From Peptococcaceae bacterium (GTDB taxonomy: Bacteria > Bacillota > DSM-12270 > Thermacetogeniales > Thermacetogeniaceae), in the NCBI GenBank assembly GCA_023249405.1, contig JAHFCR010000022.1:1-42016 (forward strand): a stretch of DNA of 42,016 bases, written 5' to 3'. Shown here piece by piece: positions 33,371 through 40,563 of this stretch. A program made the position numbers and the translations under genes. Position 1 is the stretch's first letter. Each line of letters starts with the position of its first letter. The notes below the pieces were generated by a model. That model saw nothing but the letters and a program-made list of their open reading frames with translations. It was not told the origin of the DNA and did no database searches.

Positions 33371-33792
33371 TTAACAGTACGGGGATCTACTTCACAGTTG
33401 CAAGGCGCAATGCCGACAACTGTTGCGCCTAGACAGTTGAGATCGCTGCTCCTGCCCTTGACGACGATCCAGTTGAGCAGGTTCCACATCTGATCATCCG
33501 TTAGCTGGCTGAGGTCGGTGGTGGTAATCTGTTCCGGGTTGAGATCGGCATCCAGAAGCAGTGATTTGCCGAGGTTGAATGTTTTGATGGTATAATGGCA
33601 TTCGATGCCATCAATCTCTGTTTTATGGCCATCCTGTTTCAGTTTATCCCTGACAAAAGAGAGCAGTTGCGCCGATCCGGTCTCTGCATGCTTTTTATAC
33701 AATTCGATATAACTGTTGGCGATGTCATCCTTTAGCATCAGGATAAAACTCGCCGAGCTGCTGTTTGTTACAAAATCTGCTCTGATTTTCAA
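33364..33792 (-). CDS. DFVTNSSS-motif protein, candidate radical SAM substrate
   Basis: 142 residues from TTG 33792, preceded by GGGGGA. The start is set by the conserved opening MKIRADFVTNSSSASFIL; similar 'DFVTNSSSSSF' openings are known to me on many unrelated bacterial hypothetical proteins, with no assigned function. An ATG at 33807 adds five residues but lies within the ribosome site. The middle (20-115) is helical and charged. The tail is Cys-rich: C120, then C131, C133 and C142 as the last residue (PCNCEVDPRTVKC). Uniform N-terminal motif plus Cys-rich end plus overlapping radical SAM/SPASM gene recalls leader-core organisation of modified peptides. A folded scaffold or accessory protein is the alternative. 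Confidence 0.65.
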   Translation of the reverse strand: MKIRADFVTNSSSASFILMLKDDIANSYIELYKKHAETGSAQLLSFVRDKLKQDGHKTEIDGIECHYTIKTFNLGKSLLLDADLNPEQITTTDLSQLTDDQMWNLLNWIVVKGRSSDLNCLGATVVGIAPCNCEVDPRTVKC

Positions 33793-34051
33793 TCCAAATC
33801 CCCCCATATTTGTGATACCGTAGCGTCATTTTAAAAAGTTTTTGATATAGCCGCCATTTTACAAAAGCAGCACCTGCCTAACATTGATTTAAAACATGCG
33901 ACCGACCATGATTACCTTGCTGTTTCCCAGTCATAGCCTCCTGACAATGAAAATTGCTGTTCAAATGGCTATTTGGCAGAAAATGGGGCGCACAATGAGC
34001 TAGCTTAATTCATTCATAATGATATAAGAACTAACATAACAAAACATGATT
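33793..34051 (-). other. Long 5' leader of the radical SAM-importer operon
   Basis: About 250 transcribed bases precede the first gene if the promoter at 34052-34080 is used. A tiny frame behind AGGAGG (MTGKQQGNHGRSHVL, minus strand, about 33950) may be a leader peptide. No cobalamin, Moco or other known riboswitch signature was recognised by eye. Confidence 0.35.
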
Positions 34052-34080
34052 ATTATAACAATTTAGCTTAAATTCATCAA
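34052..34080 (-). promoter_or_regulatory. Sigma-A promoter of the radical SAM-importer operon
   Basis: Minus strand: TTGATG (34080-34075), 17-base spacer, perfect TATAAT (34057-34052). Start expected near 34045. The surrounding DNA is AT-rich. No other gene on this strand lies between it and the DFVTNSSS gene. Confidence 0.75.
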
Positions 34081-34270
34081 CGTATGAGTGATGCTCCTAT
34101 AGCTTTGCCCTTCAGTACTTACCGGCACCAAACGTCAGGAAACGGCGCCGGAGCTGATAGCATAAATTATCTTAAATTTATTTATGTCCACTGATGCTAG
34201 TTTTTTTTAGAAAAAACAAATATACTTGATTGGATGGCGCTGCTATTTTTACTGATTGGAGGTGTCTTCC

Positions 34271-34414
34271 GTGAACAAAACCAAAAAGGTATTGCTGTCA
34301 GTGTTGGTTGTAATTGTAGCGTTAACGATAGCGTTAGGCGCCGCTGGGTGTGCAAAAAAGTCAAATAGCCCAAAGCCTGGCCCACCCCCCGGCCTTACTA
34401 ACGGAGGGTGGTAA
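34271..34414 (+). CDS. Small lipoprotein, 47 residues
   Basis: GTG 34271 follows GGAGGT (34258-34263) at seven bases. The product begins MNKTKKVLLSVLVVIVALTI, with a lipobox-like GAAGC (Cys27), and ends in a Pro-rich SPKPGPPPGLTNGGW tail. A basic start, hydrophobic core and Cys make export and lipidation likely; the mature peptide would be only 21 residues. It is divergent from the radical SAM operon and closed by its own terminator at 34484-34531. Function unknown; a small surface or lysis-type lipoprotein is possible. Confidence 0.7.
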   Translation: MNKTKKVLLSVLVVIVALTIALGAAGCAKKSNSPKPGPPPGLTNGGW

Positions 34415-34483
34415 CGGAGAGGCGTCGGGCATAATACGATCTATAGCCAGATCGCTGGGGATTCAAATGATAATCATCGGAAT

Positions 34484-34531
34484 AAACTGGTGCCCACTTG
34501 CCGAATTGCTAGCAGCGGGCACCAGTTTTTT
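34484..34531 (+). terminator. Intrinsic terminator after the small lipoprotein gene
   Basis: AAACTGGTGCCC (34484-34495) pairs with GGGCACCAGTTT (34517-34528), followed by further T. The loop is long (21 bases) with an internal GCTAGC. Nothing else was recognised from 34532 to 34792. Confidence 0.75.
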
Positions 34532-34792
34532 AGGTAATACCAAAAAACAACGAGGTTATAATAGCGTGAAACATCCATGCCGGCGGCTGGCGCACAGAAC
34601 ATTGAAAATGGAGTAGAGAGCTGGCTGCTCGTGTAATACCGTGCGATATTGTTGTAAGGCCGATGCCCCAGGAAATTCTGTTGAAGCTCGGTCAAACTGC
34701 CGCTGGTGGCAAGGAGATCCTCCGGGGAATCCAAATTTTGGGCTTAAAAAACATGTTATAATCTAATCAAAGCACGATAAGGGGATGATGTG

Positions 34793-35296
34793 ATGGTTGA
34801 CGATCTGGCCAGATTTATTGACAAAGCAAAAGAGTTCGGAGCACTCGACGCCAAATTGATTAAAGCAGACACTATCAAGACAGGCGCCTGGGTGAGAATG
34901 AAATGTCATTTTGGCTGTGGCCACTATAATACAAGCTTCAGTTGCCCTCCCCACACTCCAGCACCCAGAGAGACGCAGGAGGTGATCGACTGCTACGGCA
35001 CCGCCCTGCTTGTGCACTGCCAGCAAATTGGAGACCCCACCGAAGTGGTCATCAAGCTGGAGCGGGAGATCTTCCTGGCGGGATACTACAAGGCATTGGC
35101 GTATGGGGCGGGACCCTGCCGGATATGTGAGGAATGCAACGTCCAGCAGTGCAATCATCCGCGGCAAAGCAGGCCCTCCATGGAATCCTGCGGCATTGAC
35201 GTATACGCTACCGTAAGGGCAAACGGTTTTCCAATCGCAGTGGTGAAGGACAGGGCGTCCGAACAGAACTATTACGGGCTGGTTCTGATCGAATAG
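34793..35296 (+). CDS. DUF2284 predicted metal-binding protein
   Basis: 167-residue cytoplasmic protein of the DUF2284 family. Cys-rich motifs: CHFGCGHYNTSFSCPP near residue 40, and ICEECNVQQCNHP followed by SMESCGIDVYATV in the second half; these probably hold an Fe-S cluster or other metal. Start ATG 34793 with AAGGGG eight bases upstream; GTG 34790 is in the same frame but closer. The family is common in methanogens and acetogens, with no firm biochemical role. It stands alone here. Confidence 0.85.
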   Translation: MVDDLARFIDKAKEFGALDAKLIKADTIKTGAWVRMKCHFGCGHYNTSFSCPPHTPAPRETQEVIDCYGTALLVHCQQIGDPTEVVIKLEREIFLAGYYKALAYGAGPCRICEECNVQQCNHPRQSRPSMESCGIDVYATVRANGFPIAVVKDRASEQNYYGLVLIE

Positions 35297-35478
35297 CCAA
35301 ACCCTACTGATTGTGTCCAATAACAGGGGGCTGCCGCACCATCATGCGGATAGCTTGCCCTATTTGATGATCGTTACCGTATTGGCCTTTCTATCCTTGG
35401 CAGCCGGCATTTCCCCATCCGGGTATCCCAGGCAGACAGATCCGCAAACTCTGTGATTGGCCGGAATCCCCAGCCCAG

Positions 35479-36459
35479 TCAGGAAGCGGGACATTGAGTA
35501 TGGTCATCGAACCAGAGGCATCCCCTGCTATTATCGCCGCAGTGGCGGCACTGATTGACAGGCTCATCCGCCAGGACCTCGTTGGCCCATTTCTCATCGG
35601 CGAGCATGCCCCTCCCCACAGCGACCAAATCCAGGCAGCCATTTTCGATCAGGAATTTTGCCTGTTCGGCAGTAGTAATTTCCCCCACGCCAATGACCGG
35701 AATGTGGACCTGTTTCTTGACCTCGCTGCCGTTGTAGGCGATAGCACTGCCGTTGAAACCAGCGGGTACAGCATTTGCAGGCATGTTCATACCAAAAGAG
35801 ATGTGCAGCAGGTCAATGCCGGCTTTTTCTAGAGCCTTGGCCACCTCGGCCGCCCCTGCCACATCCGGAATATTGCCTCCCATGCGAACGCTGATGATAA
35901 AGCCTTCGCCAACCGCTCCCCGAATTTGCGGTATGATTTCCGTGATCACGCGGACCCTGTTTTGTAAGGCTCCGCCGTAGCTATCCGCCCTCTTGTTGAA
36001 CTCCGGGTCTAAAAATTTACATAAGGTAAATCCATGAGCAAAATGATATTCAACACCGTCGAAGCCTGCCTGCTTGGCGCTGGCAGCAGCGGCGATGCAG
36101 TCTGCCTGCATTCTGTGTATCTGTTCCACCGCCAGTTCATTGATGTCCACATTGCCGCAAGAGAGCTGCACCATTGCCACGGAACCATAGCCGTGGCAGT
36201 TTCGGGCGATGGCTTCCAGCGGCTCCCCTTGCCCGCTGCTCCAGACGCCCAGCTGTTCCACCGCCCCTAACACAGGAGTTGATTGCACGATGATCAGGCC
36301 GGCGCCGCCTCGCGCTCTTCTGGTGTAGTGGTCGACATGCTGCTCGCCGTACATGCCGCCATGATCGCCCTTAAAGGAAAAACAGACCATCGGCGGCATG
36401 ACAATTCTGTTCTTTATCTTCTTGCCCCTAATGATCACCGGATCGGACAACTTAGGCAT
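35479..36459 (-). CDS. Old Yellow Enzyme family oxidoreductase, short form
   Basis: 326-residue TIM-barrel flavoenzyme. Motifs: KNRIVMPPMVCFSF, FDGVEYHFAHGFTLCKFLDP, NKRADSYGGALQNRVRV, GVGEITTAEQA and VAVGRGMLADEKW. The C-terminus CRHCGDNSRGCLWF resembles the cluster-binding tail preceding the FAD domain in dienoyl-CoA reductases, but the protein ends there, so no FAD/NAD domain follows. It lacks the classic MQ-NHAG segment of the other OYE here (MVQLSCG instead). Substrate unknown. Confidence 0.88.
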   Translation of the reverse strand: MPKLSDPVIIRGKKIKNRIVMPPMVCFSFKGDHGGMYGEQHVDHYTRRARGGAGLIIVQSTPVLGAVEQLGVWSSGQGEPLEAIARNCHGYGSVAMVQLSCGNVDINELAVEQIHRMQADCIAAAASAKQAGFDGVEYHFAHGFTLCKFLDPEFNKRADSYGGALQNRVRVITEIIPQIRGAVGEGFIISVRMGGNIPDVAGAAEVAKALEKAGIDLLHISFGMNMPANAVPAGFNGSAIAYNGSEVKKQVHIPVIGVGEITTAEQAKFLIENGCLDLVAVGRGMLADEKWANEVLADEPVNQCRHCGDNSRGCLWFDDHTQCPAS

Positions 36460-36522
36460 ACATCCATACCCCCTTCTTTAATAGTATTGCCCGGCGTTCG
36501 ATCCCGCATCGCTGCCCGGCCA

Positions 36523-36909
36523 TTATAATTGAACCAGCTCAATCTTTTCTCCGGAGGGCCCCCTGAAGAAGAAAATGTAACGATAGGTAGGCTCGAACGG
36601 CACCGGTTCCGGTGTGACCAACTCCAGGCCCTGATTCTTCACCACCGCAACTGCGGTAAAAATATCAGAGACGCGGATGGTGAAATGTTCAATCACGCCG
36701 TCTTGATACGAGACCCCCGCACCCGCCTCGCTCAACTCAACCGTAACTCCGCCAAGGGTGAGAAACACCAATTTAATCGAGCCCGCCTGGACGCGGTTGA
36801 CCAGGGTGAACCCCAGCACCTCAGAATAAAACTGCACCGATTGCTCCAGATCTCTGGTTTGCACATTAATATGGTCGAGGTCTAAAAACAGGTTTCCTAT
36901 TGCAGACAC
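36523..36909 (-). CDS. VOC-family (glyoxalase/dioxygenase fold) protein
   Basis: 128-residue VOC protein with the paired beta-alpha-beta-beta-beta units: LDHINVQTRDLEQSVQFYSE, VLGFTLV, then IEHFTIRVSDI and FRGPSGEKIELVQL. Metal-site candidates are the His in LDHINV, E in VTVELSE, H in IEHFTI and E in KIELV, the arrangement of glyoxalase I and fosfomycin-resistance proteins. GTG 36909 is used, though its ribosome site GGGG is very close; a longer frame to 37038 has no family resemblance. Substrate unknown. Confidence 0.8.
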   Translation of the reverse strand: MSAIGNLFLDLDHINVQTRDLEQSVQFYSEVLGFTLVNRVQAGSIKLVFLTLGGVTVELSEAGAGVSYQDGVIEHFTIRVSDIFTAVAVVKNQGLELVTPEPVPFEPTYRYIFFFRGPSGEKIELVQL

Positions 36910-37151
36910 CCCCTGGCTGCTTTTCCTAATATTATACACTTTAGCATCTAAACTACCCCGCCTGAAGCATAATTCCCTTAAAAAACAACTTGGAAAGAAC
37001 GCGCAGCACATGCGCGCTATCAGCCATAGCATAAACACCTGTATTACCCATCGATGGCTACAGCAGCCAGCCCCCGCAGGCCTTATTAACGGTCATTCCC
37101 ATGGTGCCGGACGAACTGTCGATGCCCCTAATTGCCGGCACCAATTTTTCT

Positions 37152-37170
37152 ATGGAGCTGATGGCTCCAT
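37152..37170 (-). terminator. Small hairpin downstream of the AraC-type gene
   Basis: ATGGAGC (37152-37158) pairs with GCTCCAT (37164-37170). On the minus strand it is followed by AGAAAAATTGG rather than T, so it is at best a weak terminator. It is the only structure noticed in 36910-37210. Confidence 0.3.
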
Positions 37171-37210
37171 GTTAATTAAATTTTGTTGTGGAAGAGGGGG
37201 TATTTTTCAT

Positions 37211-38089
37211 TCAAAGGAAATAGCGCCTGTCGTTTTGCCGATAGGCTGCCGGCGATTGTTTCATATATTTCTTAAACACCCGACAAAAATAGTTGGTGTC
37301 GTCAAACCCCACGGATAGGGCGGCCTCCGTCACATTGCAAAGACCTTGATTGAGCAGCATGACCGATTTCTCGATCCGAATGCGGTTAATGTAGTCGATC
37401 AGGGTTCTGCCGGTGGTTTGTTTGAACAGGCGGCAAAAGTATCCTTCCGACATATGGGACATTTCCGACACTTTTGTGAGGGAAATCGGATTGTCGTAGC
37501 TGTTTTCTATATAGTCGATTATATGCTGAAAGCGCTTAGTTTTCTTTGCCAGAATCTCCGCATCTCTCTGTGACCAGGATTTCACCACGTGATTCCTGAA
37601 TAGTTCAAAGAGCAAAGCAAATGTGCCGGATACCAGTTTCAGCTCATACCCTTCCTGCATTTGCCCACATTCCGCAATCATGGTTGTAAGAATAGCGGTG
37701 ACTGCTTCACTTTTGATGCGGTTTTCAAATATGACAAGATTGTTTTTTAACGGCTCTATGTATTTCTGACAGCATGCGGGAATGCCATAGGAACAGAGCA
37801 GATCGAGATCAATTCTGAAAATGTAAAAACGCAGTTCATCAGACAAATTGTTCCCATAATGCAGTTCGCCGTTATTGACCAATAGAAGGTCCGCCGGCCC
37901 GACGCGGCAGGGCTTTCTATTGCAATAAATCACGGCATCTCCTTTGATAAAAAAGAAAAATTGCAGATGATGCCCATGCAGATGTCCATCAAATACCGGG
38001 CCATGCATTGTTTTACAGTGCTCAATGATGGCTACGGGGAAAGTAAGATCGGCAAGTTTTAAAAGCTCTCCTTCCATCCCATGACCCAC
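37211..38089 (-). CDS. AraC-family transcriptional regulator
   Basis: 292-residue activator with an N-terminal cupin-like sensor (HGHHLQFFFFIKGDAVIYCN) and two C-terminal helix-turn-helix motifs: ISLTKVSEMSHMSEGYFCRL and NVTEAALSVGFDDTNYFCRV, followed by FKKYMKQSPAAYRQ. ATG 38089 follows GGGGTGGG. Divergent from the Fsr-like transporter, with 122 bases between, so it probably controls that gene and its ligand may be the exported compound. Confidence 0.92.
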   Translation of the reverse strand: MGHGMEGELLKLADLTFPVAIIEHCKTMHGPVFDGHLHGHHLQFFFFIKGDAVIYCNRKPCRVGPADLLLVNNGELHYGNNLSDELRFYIFRIDLDLLCSYGIPACCQKYIEPLKNNLVIFENRIKSEAVTAILTTMIAECGQMQEGYELKLVSGTFALLFELFRNHVVKSWSQRDAEILAKKTKRFQHIIDYIENSYDNPISLTKVSEMSHMSEGYFCRLFKQTTGRTLIDYINRIRIEKSVMLLNQGLCNVTEAALSVGFDDTNYFCRVFKKYMKQSPAAYRQNDRRYFL

Positions 38090-38211
38090 CCCATGTCAAT
38101 ATTATGCTATTCCAATCGAATATGGTTCATGCGTCAAGCATCTTTGGAAGCCATAATGATTGTATAACATGGTGCTCTTGTGATCAATAAAAAGGCTGGG
38201 GGGATAGTTAT

Positions 38212-39372
38212 ATGCAAAACCAAATTTCTGCGGTGAAGAAACTGCTGATCCTTTCGTTTGCGCATATGGTAAATGACTGGTATATGAATTTTATCCAGTC
38301 CATGCTGCCGATTCTGGTGGCCGCCGGGCTCAGCGTTACCAAGAGCGGATTTCTCGTTTCCATCTTTACCATCACATCATCGCTCATGCAGCCGATCATC
38401 GGCTATGTTGTGGACAGAAAAAATCAAAAATGGTTCGTCTATGCCGGAACGCTGTTTATGGCCGTGCTGCTCAGTCTTTTCGGTCTGATTAAAAGCTACC
38501 CATTGCTAATGATCGTAGTAGGCATCGCGGGTTTTGGAACAGCGGCATTTCATCCACAGGCATCGGCAATGACTGCGGCACTAAGCAGCCCAGAAAAGCG
38601 CGGGACAAACCAGGCGTTTTTCATAGCCGCGGGGAATATCGGATGGGCGCTAACTCCTTTGATCGCGGTGCCTATTGTCGTGAAATATGGGCTATCGGTG
38701 ACGCCGGTGTTTATTCTGCCGGGTCTTGCAGCGTTTATCCTGTTGCTTTTTGCGTCCTCAAAATCTACTTCTAACCTGAAAAAAGAACACGCTCCTTTGT
38801 GGCCGACTCTTCGCAGCTCCTGGAAGGAACTGACGAAAATCATGTTCGTCGTCGCTTTCCGTTCGTTTACCTATTTCGGTATGGTCTCTTATCTGTCGCT
38901 GTACCTCAAACACAGAAGCGTTTCGCTGATCCTTGCGAGCAGATTGCTCTTTCTGATGTTGTTCGCAGGGGCACTAGGCGGTTTCGTCGGCGGGGTTCTC
39001 TCAGATAAGTTCGGCAGAAAACCAGTTCTTATGATCTCACTGTTTTCCGCAAGTGTTTTTTTCTGGCTCTTTCTTTCGACATCTGGTGCGTTCAGCTACA
39101 TCATGCTTGGACTTGCAGGCGCATCGCTGCTTGCATCATTCTCCATAACAGTCGTGCTTGCGCAAAGCCTCATTAGCAAAAATGCCGCTATGGCTTCGGG
39201 TCTCATGCTTGGCTTTGGCACAGGCGTGGGAGGTCTTGGAGTCGGTTTGATCGGACTTCTGATTGATACCAAAGGCATAACCGCCGCAATACTCTTGCTG
39301 ACATGCATGCCTGCCGTTGCAGGGCTTTTGAGTCTTAATATTTGTGAAAAAGAAGATATTAGCATAGCATAA
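38212..39372 (+). CDS. MFS exporter, fosmidomycin-resistance (Fsr) type
   Basis: 386-residue major facilitator with about 12 spans. The opening SFAHMVNDWYMNFIQSMLPI is the hallmark of the Fsr family, and GFGTAAFHPQASAMTA and LSDKFGRKPVLMIS support it. Such pumps export fosmidomycin-like or other small anionic compounds. ATG 38212 has GGGGGGAT upstream, with a possible -10 TATAAC near 38163. The AraC-type regulator diverges from it. Confidence 0.9.
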   Translation: MQNQISAVKKLLILSFAHMVNDWYMNFIQSMLPILVAAGLSVTKSGFLVSIFTITSSLMQPIIGYVVDRKNQKWFVYAGTLFMAVLLSLFGLIKSYPLLMIVVGIAGFGTAAFHPQASAMTAALSSPEKRGTNQAFFIAAGNIGWALTPLIAVPIVVKYGLSVTPVFILPGLAAFILLLFASSKSTSNLKKEHAPLWPTLRSSWKELTKIMFVVAFRSFTYFGMVSYLSLYLKHRSVSLILASRLLFLMLFAGALGGFVGGVLSDKFGRKPVLMISLFSASVFFWLFLSTSGAFSYIMLGLAGASLLASFSITVVLAQSLISKNAAMASGLMLGFGTGVGGLGVGLIGLLIDTKGITAAILLLTCMPAVAGLLSLNICEKEDISIA

Positions 39373-39428
39373 TCAGCTTATATCTTCTCCAATCAGGAGC
39401 AACTGTTCCCTGACTGTCAACGGTAGGT

Positions 39429-39507
39429 GATGATGCAGATAGCACGTCAGACCGCTGGAACTAGGCGATATGGATACCGGATACGGAAATAACCTATCTG
39501 CATCATC
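39429..39507. repeat. 79-base element bounded by perfect 14-base inverted repeats
   Basis: GATGATGCAGATAG (39429-39442) is exactly reverse-complementary to CTATCTGCATCATC (39494-39507), with 51 bases between that can fold further. It lies between the Fsr-like and nitroreductase genes. It has no T-run directly after the arm, so it looks more like a miniature mobile element or structured RNA than a simple terminator. Confidence 0.6.
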
Positions 39508-39594
39508 TCACTCGAATTTGGCGCCTGTTCCTAGCCCGGCAAATGAGTTAGAATAATGAAGCAGTATGCCGGAATATATGGAAGGTGCATGCAT

Positions 39595-40473
39595 ATGGGC
39601 GGTTATGGCAGGCAGCTATTTGCCAAACCGATCACCGAGATTATCAGAGCACGCTCTTCGGTTAGAACGTACAACAATCAGCCGCTGCCTACGCTCATCA
39701 AGGAGCAGATCGGGCAGTATGCCTCGGCATTGGAAAACCAACCCGGTATCAAAGTCCGGTTTCAAGCCATCGATTCCGATATTGCTCTAAAAGAATCAGG
39801 AGCGAGACTGGGAACCTATGGCATGATCAAGGGCGCCTCTTCTTTCGTGGCGGCAGCGGTTGCTAAAGACAACAGCAGCAATAACATCGAAAAGTTGGGA
39901 TATCTATTTGAAAAATTGGTTCTGTTCGCTACTTCCATCGGGCTGGGAACGTGCTGGGTGGCGGGAACTCTCAACAGAGAAGGGTTTGCCAGGGCGATCG
40001 ATCTCAACGATGATGAGCTGCTCCCGGTCATAACCCCGGTGGGATATGCCAATAAAAGCATGCGGCTGCAAGACAGAATGGTGAAGCTAATTGCCGGATC
40101 GAGCAAGAGAAAGGGTTGGGAGGAGCTTTTTTATAGCGTTGATTTTCAGAACGGCCTCAGCCCATCTGAAGCCGGGAGCTATTCAGTGCCCCTGGAAATG
40201 GTGAGGATCGCCCCGTCTGCATCAAATCACCAACCCTGGCGAATAGTAAGAGATGGAGACACATTCCATTTTTATTTGAGCCGCACCAAAGGCTACAAGA
40301 ATCGTTACGGCTTTGACATCCAAAAGATCGATCTGGGAATTGCCATGTGCCATTTCGAACTGACAGCGGTTGAGATGGGACTGACAGGCGACTGGACTGT
40401 GCGGAGACCGGATGTCCAAGAGATTCCAGACGATACGGAGTATATCGCAAGCTGGGTGGCAACCGGGATTTAA
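39595..40473 (+). CDS. Nitroreductase-family protein (TM1586 type)
   Basis: 292-residue putative nitroreductase with two fused half-domains. ARSSVRTYNNQPLP (FMN phosphate contact) occurs at about 20-33 and APSASNHQPWRIVRDG in the second half; LVLFATSIGLGTCWVAGTLN is the dimer/flavin helix. This is the single-chain TM1586-like group, usually reducing quinones or nitro compounds. ATG 39595 has GAAGGTG seven bases upstream; ATG 39556 has no ribosome site. Ends about 90 bases before the last transporter. Confidence 0.85.
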   Translation: MGGYGRQLFAKPITEIIRARSSVRTYNNQPLPTLIKEQIGQYASALENQPGIKVRFQAIDSDIALKESGARLGTYGMIKGASSFVAAAVAKDNSSNNIEKLGYLFEKLVLFATSIGLGTCWVAGTLNREGFARAIDLNDDELLPVITPVGYANKSMRLQDRMVKLIAGSSKRKGWEELFYSVDFQNGLSPSEAGSYSVPLEMVRIAPSASNHQPWRIVRDGDTFHFYLSRTKGYKNRYGFDIQKIDLGIAMCHFELTAVEMGLTGDWTVRRPDVQEIPDDTEYIASWVATGI

Positions 40474-40563
40474 ATCGTTGCGCATCGAAGACACGGCCGC
40501 GGCCAGTGACCCGACGCGTAAGCGGTCATTCACCAATGGGATGAGGATGGTGTAGAATTGCCA

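Noticed and set aside
33793-34045. Cobalamin riboswitch in front of the B12/Fe-type importer operon
   Set aside because: Looked for the B12-box and core motifs of the class in the leader and did not find them.
34474-34734. Minus-strand frame with SLTELQQNFLGHRPYNNIAR
   Set aside because: Protein-like in part, but it overlaps the terminator at 34484-34531, lacks a ribosome site, and no family is recognised.
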